From Hyphomicrobium sp. CS1GBMeth3 (GTDB lineage: Bacteria > Pseudomonadota > Alphaproteobacteria > Rhizobiales > Hyphomicrobiaceae): 64,000 nucleotides of DNA. The notes under the pieces are model-generated. The model saw only the letters and a program-made list of their open reading frames with translations, was not told where the DNA came from and searched no databases. The stretch is taken from assembly GCF_900117455.1 (NCBI RefSeq), contig NZ_FPHO01000003.1, positions 2,260,501-2,324,500 of the forward strand, given 5' to 3'. Below are positions 48,905 through 56,940 of this stretch, one piece after another. The translations under genes and the position numbers were made by a program. The stretch's first letter is position 1, and the number at the start of each line of letters is the position of its first letter.

Positions 48905-49111
48905 ATGCTGGAGCTCGTCGTCTCTGTCTGCCTTCTGGAAGATCATTCACGTTGCAAGGACGTCTCGCTGACCTACTTGGCCGAGAGCGTCACGCCGATG
49001 CAGTGCATGATGATGAGTCCGGCGGAAATCGCCAAGTGGACTGAAAGCCATCCGAAATGGTTCGCGAAAAAGTGGTCGTGCCGTCCTGCTGGCCGTTACG
49101 CGAAGATCTGA
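48905..49111 (+). CDS. Small conserved hypothetical protein
   Basis: This 68-residue protein, MLELVVSVCLLEDHSRCKDV then SLTYLAESVTPMQCMMMSPA and HPKWFAKKWSCRPAGRYAKI, has four Cys and a conserved-looking C-terminus 'HPKW..KKW.C..AGR.AKI'. Short proteins of this kind occur in many Hyphomicrobiales as conserved hypotheticals, as I recall. There is no signal peptide. Cys spacing could bind a metal. The gene has an AT-rich upstream region and a structured leader. Confidence 0.75.
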   Translation: MLELVVSVCLLEDHSRCKDVSLTYLAESVTPMQCMMMSPAEIAKWTESHPKWFAKKWSCRPAGRYAKI

Positions 49112-49296
49112 CATTGGCGTTTTCTGCCGTTGGCAGACAAAAGCCCCATTGGCCTGCTGACGATCGCGTGTAGCGCTGCACGCTTTCCAAGAACCACGGT
49201 GTTGGCAAAAATCGCGTAAGCGTAAAAAGGCTCATTCGTCGCAATTGCCGAACGCCCTTTGGCAGCGGCGCGTCTCGTTACTCCACCGAGCCGTAA

Positions 49297-49311
49297 TTAA
49301 GCCCGAGTTAG
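49297..49311. promoter_or_regulatory. Candidate CtrA-binding site
   Basis: TTAA-N7-TTAG matches TTAA-N7-TTAA at 7 of 8 positions, about 85 bp upstream of the secreted-protein gene at 49396. It may be chance in the absence of other data. Confidence 0.33.
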
Positions 49312-49395
49312 CCACGGACATTGGCACCGCTCGACGGTCGAGCCGGTTGCGAGGCACAGTCCTGCGGTCTCTCTCATAGACCCGCGGACAGTCTC

Positions 49396-49854
49396 ATGCG
49401 CTTCGTATTGTCACTATTGCTGTTGCTGGTCGCCGCGCCTCTTGGGCCAAGCGCGTTGAGCGCCGGCACCCCTGCCATCGAGTCACCCGCCAAAGGCACG
49501 GACCTACGCAAGCAGCTGCTCGACGCGGCCCGCGCTGTGTTCGAGAGGGAGCTTGGCGCACCGGTCGAGTTCGTGGTCACGACGCTCAACGTCATCGACG
49601 GCTGGGGCAACGTGAAGCCGCAGCGCCCGGGCGGCGCGCCGATCGATTGGCGGCGCACGAAGTTCGCCGACGCTTTCAAAGACGGCATATTCGAAGCGGA
49701 GATCAGCCTGTTCCTGCTGCAGAAGACGACGGACGGCTGGCAGCTCGTCGAGTACGCCATCGGCCCGACGGACGTCGCATGGCTGCCGTGGCGCGAGCAG
49801 CGCACTTTGCCCTACGAGCTGTTCGGCGCCTCGCCGGGGGACTTTACGGAGTAG
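49396..49854 (+). CDS. Secreted hypothetical protein
   Basis: This 152-residue protein has a strong signal peptide (MRFVLSLLLLLVAAPLGPSA, cleavage near SAG, residue 23). The mature domain is compact: LRKQLLDAARAVFERELGAP, VEFVVTTLNVIDGWGNVKPQ, FEAEISLFLLQKTTDGWQLV, EYAIGPTDVAWLPW. This alternating strand pattern with a helix looks like a cystatin/NTF2-like small periplasmic domain; no Cys is present in the mature part. It is unnamed. The gene converges with the MotB-like gene, 45 bp away. Confidence 0.78.
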   Translation: MRFVLSLLLLLVAAPLGPSALSAGTPAIESPAKGTDLRKQLLDAARAVFERELGAPVEFVVTTLNVIDGWGNVKPQRPGGAPIDWRRTKFADAFKDGIFEAEISLFLLQKTTDGWQLVEYAIGPTDVAWLPWREQRTLPYELFGASPGDFTE

Positions 49855-49899
49855 TCCGAGGTGGACACTCCACCGGCAACCGAGGTTCGCCAGCGGTCC

Positions 49900-50928
49900 T
49901 TACCTGTTCGTCAGCTTGAGCTCGATGCGCCGGTTGCGTCGCAGGCTCCCCTCGTCGACGCCCCGCTCGAGTGGCTGGAACTCGCCGTGTCCGGCCGCGA
50001 CGAGATGCTCGGCCGGCACACCGCGCGAGACGAGATATTTGACGACCGACACGGCGCGCGCCGTTGACAGCTCCCAGTTGGAGGGGAACTGCGAGCTTGC
50101 GATGGGCCGGATGTCGGTATGACCGTCGACCTGCAGCGCCCAGTTGATCTCGGGCGGGATTGTCCGCACCAGATCCGAGATCGCGATCGCGAGCTGGTCC
50201 ATGGCGGCGAGGCCTTCCGGCGTCAGCGTCGCCGAGCCGGATGGGAACAGCACCTCGGATTCGAACACGAAGCGGTCGCCCACCACGCGGATGTCCTTGC
50301 GATCTTTGAGAAGCTCACGCAGCCGCCCGAAGAAGTCCGAGCGGTAGCGCTGCAGCTCCTGCACCTGCCGCGCAAGCGCCGCGTTGAGCCGCGCGCCGAG
50401 ATCCTTGATGCGGTCCTGGCTGTCCTTGTCCTTTCGCTCGGAAGCTTCGAGCGCTTCGTTCAGCGCCGCGAGCTGGCGGCGTAGCGCCAGCATCTGCTGG
50501 TTCAGCAAGTCGACCTTGGCCAGCGCCTCGTTGGAGATGTTCTTCTGCGCCTCGAGGTCTGTTTCGAGCGATTGGATTCGCCCCTGCGCCGCCTTGGCCT
50601 TCTCGTCGCCGCTGAGCGCGAAGCCGGAGAGCTTATCTTTTTCCTGCTTCAGATCCGCCAGCGTCGCCTGCAGCGACGCGAGATCGTCCTCGGCCGTGCG
50701 CGACTTGCCCTTCTCGAGCGACAAGAGGTTGGTCAACTCCGCGATCTGCCGGTTGAGCCTTGCAAGCGCCGTATCCTTGCCGCTCGCCTCCTGCGTCGCG
50801 AAGTATTGCGAGAGCATGAAGATCGACATCAGGAAGGTGACGACCAGCAGCAGCGTGCTGAGCACGTCCACGTAGGCCGGCCAGAAATCTCCGTACTCGC
50901 CGCCGCGCCGCGAGCGCCCGCGCGCCAT
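49900..50928 (-). CDS. MotB/OmpA-like peptidoglycan-binding stator protein
   Basis: This 342-residue inner-membrane protein has a short cytoplasmic N-tail, one membrane helix (about residues 20-40, VDVLSTLLLVVTFLMSIFML) with Asp21 in AYVD, equivalent to the proton-carrying Asp32 of MotB (AYAD), a long periplasmic coiled coil (about 50-190) and an OmpA peptidoglycan-binding domain (about 215-342: LQVDGHTDIRPI, SNWELSTARAVSVV, VAAGHGEFQPL, RRIELKL). It pairs with the MotA/TolQ-like gene upstream. The long coiled coil is unlike MotB and resembles ZorB of Zorya motors. GGAG of its ribosome binding site is within a palindrome. No flagellar genes are nearby. Confidence 0.9.
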   Translation of the reverse strand: MARGRSRRGGEYGDFWPAYVDVLSTLLLVVTFLMSIFMLSQYFATQEASGKDTALARLNRQIAELTNLLSLEKGKSRTAEDDLASLQATLADLKQEKDKLSGFALSGDEKAKAAQGRIQSLETDLEAQKNISNEALAKVDLLNQQMLALRRQLAALNEALEASERKDKDSQDRIKDLGARLNAALARQVQELQRYRSDFFGRLRELLKDRKDIRVVGDRFVFESEVLFPSGSATLTPEGLAAMDQLAIAISDLVRTIPPEINWALQVDGHTDIRPIASSQFPSNWELSTARAVSVVKYLVSRGVPAEHLVAAGHGEFQPLERGVDEGSLRRNRRIELKLTNR

Positions 50929-50929
50929 G

Positions 50930-51007
50930 CTAGTGCTCCAATTCCGAAGTTCGCCGAAGTTCGCGTCCAGGGGCGGTAGCGAACTTCGGAATCATCAGGA
51001 GCACTAG
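50930..51007. repeat. Palindromic element 1 between the MotA-like and MotB-like genes
   Basis: The arms at 50930-50954 and 50979-51007 are complementary over 24 bp (GCGAACTTCGGAAT then GGAGCACTAG), with a small internal loop (1 versus 5 bases). The ends are CTAGTG and CACTAG. CGAAGTTCGC is duplicated in tandem at 50945-50964. On the minus strand the right arm supplies the GGAG ribosome binding site of the MotB-like gene. Confidence 0.9.
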
Positions 51008-51020
51008 TTTTGGCGACTTT

Positions 51021-51093
51021 CTAGTGTGATGATCGAGAAATTCGTCACCGGCTGCTGTGAAGTTCAGAGCGAATTTCTCGATCATCACACTAG
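51021..51093. repeat. Palindromic element 2 between the MotA-like and MotB-like genes
   Basis: A perfect 24-bp inverted repeat: CTAGTGTGATGATCGAGAAA plus TTCG at 51021-51044, and the exact complement at 51070-51093, with a 25-base spacer. One CTAG end is formed by the MotA-like gene's stop codon. The ends CTAGTG/CACTAG are the same as those of element 1. Confidence 0.92.
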
Positions 51094-52127
51094 CCCCTCT
51101 TGATCATGCTTTGCGCGAGATCGCGCAGCACGTTGGTCACTTCCGTCTGCTGCGCGGCCTGCTCGTCGACCCACTCGCGGACGACCTTCTGCTCCTTGCG
51201 CATCTGTGTGACGAGCTGGTTCACGCCGCGCGCCAGGTCGCGCACGGGTTCGTCCGGAGCGCCACCGACGCGTGATCCAAAGCCGCTACCGTCCTTGAGA
51301 CGCGCTGAGAGATCGTCCACGGCGCGCTGCATTTCGTAGACCGCCGCAAGCAGCTGCCGGCTCGCCTGCTCGGTGGCGCTCGAGGCGCCGGGTGTCAGCT
51401 CCGTGATGCCCGACAGCCATTCCTCGAGTTCGTTGTAGAAGCGGTTCTGCGCATGGCTTGCCTGCAGCTCGAGGAAGCCGATGATCAGCGACCCTGAAAG
51501 ACCGAGCAGCGAGGACGAGAACGCCGTACCCATGCCCTTGAGCGGAGCGGCGAGGCCCGCTTTGAGCTCGTCGAACACCGCGACCGTCTCGCCCGACGTG
51601 TCGAGCGCGCTGATGGCGCCACCGACCGAGGTGATGGTTTCGAGCAAGCCCCAGAACGTGCCGAGCAGACCGAGGAACACGAGCAGCCCGACCATGTAGC
51701 GCCCCGTGTCGCGCGCTTCGTCGAGGCGCGAGGAGATGCTGTCCATGATCGTCCGCATCGAGACCGTGGATAGCGACAGCGCACCGGTGCGATCCCGCAG
51801 CATCGTGGCCATCGGCGCCAGCAGCACGGGCTGATGCGAACCCGCGAGCCCGGGATCGGAAATGCGGAACGCGTTGACGAAGCGGATCTCGGGGTAGAGC
51901 CGGATCACCTGCCGGAAGGAATAGATGATGCCAATGAACAGGACGCCGATGATGAGCCCGTTGAGACCCGGGTTGGTCATGATCGCGATCATGAGCTGCT
52001 CGTGCAGGATCGCGGTTAGAAAGGCGACCAGCGTCAGGAACACGAGCATGCGCACCAGGAACAACCCGGGCGGCGTCAGCGATTTATGCACCGAGCCAGA
52101 GCTAACATCGGGTCGCTTGCGTGCCAT
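51090..52127 (-). CDS. MotA/TolQ/ExbB-like proton channel protein
   Basis: This 345-residue inner-membrane protein has four hydrophobic segments (about residues 25-45 LFLVRMLVFLTLVAFLTAIL; 55-75 NGLIIGVLFIGIIYSF; 145-165 YMVGLLVFLGLLGTFWGLLE; 195-220 GTAFSSSLLGLSGSLIIGFL). GLLGTFWGLLETI and the MGTAFSSSLLG helix are the conserved channel motifs of the MotA/TolQ/ExbB family. Between spans 2 and 3 lies a cytoplasmic loop and after span 4 a coiled tail of about 125 residues. With the MotB-like gene it should form a proton-driven 5:2 stator-type unit. The function is unknown; the pair occurs in Hyphomicrobiales outside flagellar loci. Confidence 0.9.
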   Translation of the reverse strand: MARKRPDVSSGSVHKSLTPPGLFLVRMLVFLTLVAFLTAILHEQLMIAIMTNPGLNGLIIGVLFIGIIYSFRQVIRLYPEIRFVNAFRISDPGLAGSHQPVLLAPMATMLRDRTGALSLSTVSMRTIMDSISSRLDEARDTGRYMVGLLVFLGLLGTFWGLLETITSVGGAISALDTSGETVAVFDELKAGLAAPLKGMGTAFSSSLLGLSGSLIIGFLELQASHAQNRFYNELEEWLSGITELTPGASSATEQASRQLLAAVYEMQRAVDDLSARLKDGSGFGSRVGGAPDEPVRDLARGVNQLVTQMRKEQKVVREWVDEQAAQQTEVTNVLRDLAQSMIKRG

Positions 52128-52323
52128 TCAAAGTCTCCGGCCATGCACTGGATGTCATCCGACGCGAGAAGATCGCCGGGAATACGGGATCGTGCGTCAG
52201 AGGCCCCCGAACATAACCGAACCCAATGACACCCGAAACGGGCAACATCGTGCCGCGGGTTGGCGGATCCTGGCAACAATACGACACGCGCCAAACCCAG
52301 AAAAGCGTCGCGCGCGCAGAGGT

Positions 52324-53205
52324 TCAGATGAGATCCTTGATGACGGTCCGGAGCTGCGGTGCCAAATCCTCCCGATCAAGAGCATAGGCAACATTTGCTG
52401 CCAGGAACCCGATCTTCGATCCGCAGTCGTAGATGGTGCCGTCGAAGCGCACCGCATGGAACGGGTGCTGCGGGTTCTTGCTGAGGGCGATCATGGCGTC
52501 GGTGAGCTGGATTTCTCCGCCGGCGCCGGCCTCCTGGCGCTCGAGCAACGGGAAGATTTCCGGTTCGAGCACATAGCGCCCCGTAATGTGCAGGTTAGAG
52601 GGGGCCGTGCCCTTCGGCGGCTTCTCGACCATGCCCGTGATGCGGCTGACCTTGGACTGTGCATCTTCGACGCCCACGATGCCGTACTGGTGGGTTTGGT
52701 CCTCGGGCACCGGCGAAACCGCGATCAGATTGCCGCCCGTCTGTTCATAAGCGTCGACCATTTCCGCAAGGCACGAGGTCTTGCCGTGGTGGAGCATGTC
52801 CGGAAGCAGCAGCGCGAACGGCTCGTTGCCGACGATATCGCGCGCGCACCACACCGCGTGCCCGAGTCCGAGCGGCGCCTGCTGGCGCGTGAAGCTCGTC
52901 TGCCCCGCTGCCGGCAGTTCGGCCAGCAGAGCCTCGAGTTCCTTGGTCTTCTTCTTGGCCGAAAGCGTCGCCTCAAGCTCGAATTGGTGGTCGAAATGGT
53001 CCTCGATGCAACCTTTGTTGCGGCCCGTTACGAACACGAAATGTTCGATGCCGGCGGCCTTCGCCTCGTTGACCACGTGCTGGATGGCGGGTTTGTCCAC
53101 GATCGTGAGCATTTCTTTGGGCACCGCCTTGGTGGCGGGCAGGAAGCGGGTTCCGAGGCCGGCCACAGGCAGCACGGCTTTGCAAATGCGCTTTGATTTG
53201 GTCAT
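52324..53205 (-). CDS. galU: UTP-glucose-1-phosphate uridylyltransferase
   Basis: This 293-residue cytoplasmic enzyme makes UDP-glucose from UTP and glucose-1-phosphate for envelope polysaccharides, trehalose and glycolipids. The nucleotide-binding motif AVLPVAGLGTRFLPATKAVP with KEML near the start, VTGRNKGCIEDHFD, and APLGLGHAVWCARDIVGNEP are diagnostic for bacterial GalU, as is GMVEKPPKGTAPSNLHITGR. The length fits the family. It is on the minus strand, divergent from the MltB-like gene, 196 bp downstream of the MotA-like gene's start on the same strand. Confidence 0.96.
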   Translation of the reverse strand: MTKSKRICKAVLPVAGLGTRFLPATKAVPKEMLTIVDKPAIQHVVNEAKAAGIEHFVFVTGRNKGCIEDHFDHQFELEATLSAKKKTKELEALLAELPAAGQTSFTRQQAPLGLGHAVWCARDIVGNEPFALLLPDMLHHGKTSCLAEMVDAYEQTGGNLIAVSPVPEDQTHQYGIVGVEDAQSKVSRITGMVEKPPKGTAPSNLHITGRYVLEPEIFPLLERQEAGAGGEIQLTDAMIALSKNPQHPFHAVRFDGTIYDCGSKIGFLAANVAYALDREDLAPQLRTVIKDLI

Positions 53206-53483
53206 CAGGGCACCGGGAATTTACGGAAGGGATGGGGGCGGCCGCTGGCAAGCCGCAGGAGGGGTGGAAGGAATACCACTATATTCCGATGTTACGGACG
53301 CGGCGAGCCCGGATGGGCGTTAGCCAGCCTCGGCACAATGTCCTTGGTGGCGAACGGTTCCCGGGGTGCGTCGTTGAGGCCGGCAGCCGCAAAAATGCCC
53401 TGAATCGCCTCCACGGGGGAGGGCCCGGGCCCCGCCAAGGGTCAGACAGGCAACCCGAGACCGCGCAGGATGTTGAGTTTGCG

Positions 53484-54767
53484 ATGAGCCTTGTTCCGGA
53501 TATTCGGCTCGAGCCGCGTCGCGCCCGCCGCGTGCGTGGTCTCGCCCTTCCACTAGCGCTCCTGCTTGCGCTGTCGCTTTCGCTCGTGCCGCTACCCGCT
53601 GCAGCCGATGCCAAGCTCGACGCATGGCTCGAGGCGCTTTGGCCGGAAGCTCAGGCGGCCGGCGTCTCGCGCACGACCTTCGACGCAGCCTTCAAGGGCT
53701 TCAAGCCGGACCTGAAACTGCCGGACCTGGAAATCCCTGGTCGGCCATCCAACGATGCGCGGGGCCAGGCCGAGTTCACGCGCCCGCCCGCCGAGTACCT
53801 GGACCGCGCCTACCTTTTGCGGCTCGCGGCGACCGGGCGCGAGTTGCTCGCCAAGCACAAGACGACGCTCGAGAAGATCGAGCGCGAGCTTGGCGTCGAT
53901 CGCTATTCCGTGCTCGCCATCTGGGGTCGCGAGACGGCCTTCGGTCACCACAAGCTGCCCCATGACGCCATCGAGGTCGTCGCCACGCAGGCCTATCTCG
54001 GCCGGCGCAAGGACATGTTCCGCGCCGAGCTGATTGCTGCGCTGCGGATGCTCGAGTCCGGCATTCCCCGGTCGCGCATGCGTTCGTCCTGGGCCGGCGC
54101 CATGGGCCTCACGCAGTTCATGCCGAGCGAGTTTTTCGTACATGCCCACGATCTCGACGGTGACGGCAAAGCCGACATTTGGACGTCCGTCCCCGACGCG
54201 CTGGCATCGGCTGCAAGCCAGCTGAAGGGCAAGGGCTGGGTCGCGGGGCAGACCTGGGGCTACGAGGTCAAGCTGACGCGCGAAGCAGATTGCGCCCACG
54301 AGGGCCCGCTGCAGGCCCGCACCATTGCCGAGTGGGCCAAGCTCGGCCTGAGACGCGCCAACGGCAAGCCGTGGACCGAGAAGCAGCTGGCGCTCGAGGC
54401 CTACATGATGAGCCCGGCCGGCGGCTACGGCCCGTCGTTCCTCGTACTCGAGAACTACAAGGTGATCCGCCGCTACAACATGTCGGATCTCTACGCGGTG
54501 TTTGTCGGCAACTTGGCGGACCGCATTGCGGGGGGCGGTGATTTCATCACGCCGTGGGGCGGCACAGGCCCGCAAAAAACGCGCAACATCGAGGAAATCC
54601 AGACCCGTTTGACGGCGCTCGGCTATAATGTCGAAAAGGTCGACGGCAAGGTCGGCTCCAACACGCGCAATGTCATTGGCCTCTACGAGCGGGCTAACAA
54701 CTTGAAGGTTGACTGTTGGCCCTCCGATGCCGTTCTTGATCACATGCGAAGATCTGCTTCGCGGTAG
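53484..54767 (+). CDS. Membrane-bound lytic murein transglycosylase B family
   Basis: This 427-residue periplasmic enzyme of the MltB family (SLT_2) cleaves peptidoglycan glycan strands. A signal peptide (LALPLALLLALSLSLVPLPA, no lipobox) is followed by the catalytic domain with Glu150 in LAIWGRETAFG and the motifs SSWAGAMGLTQFMPSEFF and LDGDGKADIWTSVPDALAS. A C-terminal peptidoglycan-binding domain (about 355-425, RNIEEIQTRLTALGYNVEKV, DGKVGSNTRNVIGLYE) anchors it on the wall. The start at MSLVPDIRL is chosen for the signal peptide. It is the second lytic transglycosylase of the window. Confidence 0.93.
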   Translation: MSLVPDIRLEPRRARRVRGLALPLALLLALSLSLVPLPAAADAKLDAWLEALWPEAQAAGVSRTTFDAAFKGFKPDLKLPDLEIPGRPSNDARGQAEFTRPPAEYLDRAYLLRLAATGRELLAKHKTTLEKIERELGVDRYSVLAIWGRETAFGHHKLPHDAIEVVATQAYLGRRKDMFRAELIAALRMLESGIPRSRMRSSWAGAMGLTQFMPSEFFVHAHDLDGDGKADIWTSVPDALASAASQLKGKGWVAGQTWGYEVKLTREADCAHEGPLQARTIAEWAKLGLRRANGKPWTEKQLALEAYMMSPAGGYGPSFLVLENYKVIRRYNMSDLYAVFVGNLADRIAGGGDFITPWGGTGPQKTRNIEEIQTRLTALGYNVEKVDGKVGSNTRNVIGLYERANNLKVDCWPSDAVLDHMRRSASR

Positions 54768-54815
54768 CAGCCGGACTTCAGGGTCGATCAGGTTCGACCT
54801 CCGCAAGCCGGATAG

Positions 54816-56219
54816 ATGAGCCGGATTGGCATGCTGGCGCGCCTCACGCTTTCGCTCGTCGCACTGTTCGCGGCCCTCGCGGTCGCGACGGGGCAGGCTG
54901 CGGCGCAGGACGATCCCGGCGGCACCAGCTTCATCACGCCATTCCCACCGAACGACACCTACAACGTCGTCATTATCGGTGACGACCTGGCCGAGGGATT
55001 GCTCGCAGGCGCGCGCGAGATCTTCCAGAAAGACGCACGCGTGATCATTCGCCCGATGCCGCTGTCGATCGGCGGGCTCATGCGGCGTGACTATGACCAG
55101 AAGCTCGTCGAGATCGAGGAGGACCTGAAGTCCAATCCCGCCCAGATCGCCATCCTGATGATGGGCGCCTGGGACCGCGTCTCGGTGCGCGACTCCGCAA
55201 ACGGAAAGCGGCTGATGGTCGGCACGGAAGGCTGGCGCCGCGAGTACGCGGCGCGTAGCGACCGTTTGCTCAAGATGCTGAGGCGCCGCAACGCCGCCAC
55301 CTATTGGATCGGCTTGCCTGGCGTGCGCCGCTACGACGCCAACGAGGACGTGCAGATGATGAACAACATCCTGCGCGAGCGTGTCTATCTGAATGGCGCC
55401 AAGTACGTCGACACCTACGCCGCGTTCGCCGACGAGAACGGCGGCTGGAGCCGCTATGGCCCCGACGTCACTGGCAAGATCCGCCTCCTGCGCGCGGGCG
55501 ACGGCGTATATTTCACGTGGGAGGGCAACCGCAAGCTCGCCTACTTCGTCGACCGCGAGCTGCGACGCGATCTCACGCAGGCGCGGGCGGATCGTTCTAT
55601 CCCGCTCGACGGCGACGACAGCGAGCAGGCCAAGATCAATCCGGATCGCGTCAAGCTGACGGACCCAACTGCCGGTTCCGCCGACTCGCAGCGCACCCCG
55701 GAGGCAAGTACAGCGCGTATCCGCAAGGCGGAAGCAAGCGGGCCTGGGGACCAGAAGGCCGACAACAGCAGAATAAATCTGCGCATCGTGAGCGAGAACG
55801 GACGCCAGGAGGTGGTCCCCCTCGATATCGTGCGGCCCGCGATTCCCGCGTCCGTCGTCGCGCTTGTGACCCGCCGGGAAAGCCCAGATCGGCCGTCGCA
55901 GCTGGGAGAGGCGGTCCTCGATCAGATCCCGGGCGGGCTGACGGTTATGAGCACTGTCTCGCTCGCGACGGCAGCCGGGCAGGCTGGCGGGCGCCGCCGC
56001 CTGTCGCCATCGCAGTCGCCGTACTTCCGGGTGTTGTTCAAGGGCGAGCGCCTGCCGCCCAAGCCGGGCCGCGCCGATGATGCTTCGTGGCCGCGTCCGG
56101 CGCCGCCGCCCGAGGCGGCCTATCTCGACGCCGATCCGCTAGAGACTGGGGCGATGCAGGAGCAGGACGCGACCGCGAGCAAGCAGGCCCCCGCACCGCG
56201 CCGCAGATCCCGCGAGTAA
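54816..56219 (+). CDS. DUF459 SGNH-hydrolase-like periplasmic protein
   Basis: This 467-residue exported protein has a signal peptide (to about residue 30, ATGQAAAQ) and a DUF459/SGNH domain (about 50-250): YNVVIIGDDLAEGLLAGARE (block I), LMMGAWDRVSV (block III type, with GAWD), YWIGLPGVRRYDANEDVQMM, AKYVDTYAAFADENGGWSRY and TWEGNRKLAYFV. SGNH enzymes have Ser in block I (GDS); here it is Asp. From memory, other DUF459 proteins also vary here, so this may be a family trait. The second half (about 260-467) is low-complexity and Pro/Arg-rich. It follows the MltB-like gene by 48 bp, presumably the same transcript, suggesting a role at the cell wall. Confidence 0.82.
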   Translation: MSRIGMLARLTLSLVALFAALAVATGQAAAQDDPGGTSFITPFPPNDTYNVVIIGDDLAEGLLAGAREIFQKDARVIIRPMPLSIGGLMRRDYDQKLVEIEEDLKSNPAQIAILMMGAWDRVSVRDSANGKRLMVGTEGWRREYAARSDRLLKMLRRRNAATYWIGLPGVRRYDANEDVQMMNNILRERVYLNGAKYVDTYAAFADENGGWSRYGPDVTGKIRLLRAGDGVYFTWEGNRKLAYFVDRELRRDLTQARADRSIPLDGDDSEQAKINPDRVKLTDPTAGSADSQRTPEASTARIRKAEASGPGDQKADNSRINLRIVSENGRQEVVPLDIVRPAIPASVVALVTRRESPDRPSQLGEAVLDQIPGGLTVMSTVSLATAAGQAGGRRRLSPSQSPYFRVLFKGERLPPKPGRADDASWPRPAPPPEAAYLDADPLETGAMQEQDATASKQAPAPRRRSRE

Positions 56220-56254
56220 GCCGGACCGAGCTTCGCTCACGCATGCTTCAGGTT

Positions 56255-56285
56255 GTTCGGAAGCGATCTTCAGTCGCTTCCGAAC
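56255..56285. terminator. Bidirectional terminator-like hairpin
   Basis: GTTCGGAAGCGA (56255-56266) pairs perfectly over 12 bp with TCGCTTCCGAAC (56274-56285) around TCTTCAG, in the gap between convergent genes (DUF459 and HPF). There is no T run, so termination is inferred from position. Confidence 0.5.
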
Positions 56286-56319
56286 GAGAAACGGCAATGC
56301 CTTTTCCGTCCTGTGAGTC

Positions 56320-56703
56320 TCAGGCGACGTCGCCGATCCGGCTCGGACGGCGCCGGCCACGCTCGGCGCGCGCAGCGCCATTCATTTTTTCGACCAAGTC
56401 GTCGAGCCGCCGGTCGGCCGCGTCGAACGCGTCGCGCAACGCGATCTTGAGATCCTCCTGCGCCTGCCCAACTGCCGATTCATGCGTCACGATCAGCGGC
56501 GCGGCGCCCGGGATGCCGATATCAATCTTGATCTCGTAGGTCTTGCCTTTGTGGGAGTGCTTGTGCGGCGCAGCCACCACCACGCGGCAGTGGGTCATGC
56601 GCTCGAAGTGCTTCTCGAGCTTGGCAGCTCGCTCCGCAATCTTGGCTTCGATAACCGGGCTCTTGTCGAGGCCCTTGAACGAGATTTCGAGCGGAGTGTT
56701 CAT
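56320..56703 (-). CDS. hpf: Ribosome hibernation promoting factor (HPF/RaiA family)
   Basis: This 127-residue protein binds the 30S decoding centre and inactivates ribosomes in stationary phase. The sequence MNTPLEISFKGLDKSPVIEA, KIAERAAKLEKHFERMTHCR, VVVAAPHKHSHKGKTYEIKI and AVGQAQEDLKIALRDAFDAA is the HPF/RaiA beta-alpha-beta core. The C-terminal extension that lets long-form HPF make 100S dimers is absent, so this is a short form. The start MNTPLEIS is chosen for homology; a frame 17 codons longer is open. Confidence 0.92.
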   Translation of the reverse strand: MNTPLEISFKGLDKSPVIEAKIAERAAKLEKHFERMTHCRVVVAAPHKHSHKGKTYEIKIDIGIPGAAPLIVTHESAVGQAQEDLKIALRDAFDAADRRLDDLVEKMNGAARAERGRRRPSRIGDVA

Positions 56704-56876
56704 GTGTGCTCCCTGCTGGTTGGTCGCTGAGTGCCCCTTTAAGAAGCTGGGCACCGTCGCGCTTCAGATCAAGAGTACTGACGGGCCCCGCTAAGGCCCT
56801 GATCGAAGTCAAAGGGATACGATCCTAACATAGCGTTAGGCAGGGAAGAGGCATCAAATAGGCGAATGCGGACATG

Positions 56877-56906
56877 AAAAAGCCAGCGGCTGTTTGGCCG
56901 CTGGCT
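56877..56906 (-). terminator. Intrinsic terminator of gltD
   Basis: On the minus strand AGCCAGCGGC and GCCGCTGGCT pair perfectly over 10 bp (56881-56890, 56897-56906), followed by TTTTT. It lies 35 bp after the gltD stop codon. Confidence 0.88.
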
Positions 56907-56940
56907 GGTATCGAGTTGTAAATCTTATCGAGCGCGAAAG

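Noticed and set aside
49900..52127. A Zorya anti-phage system
   Set aside because: ZorA/ZorB-like genes are present, but no zorC, zorD or zorE follows; galU and a secreted-protein gene flank the pair. Kept as a motor of unknown function.
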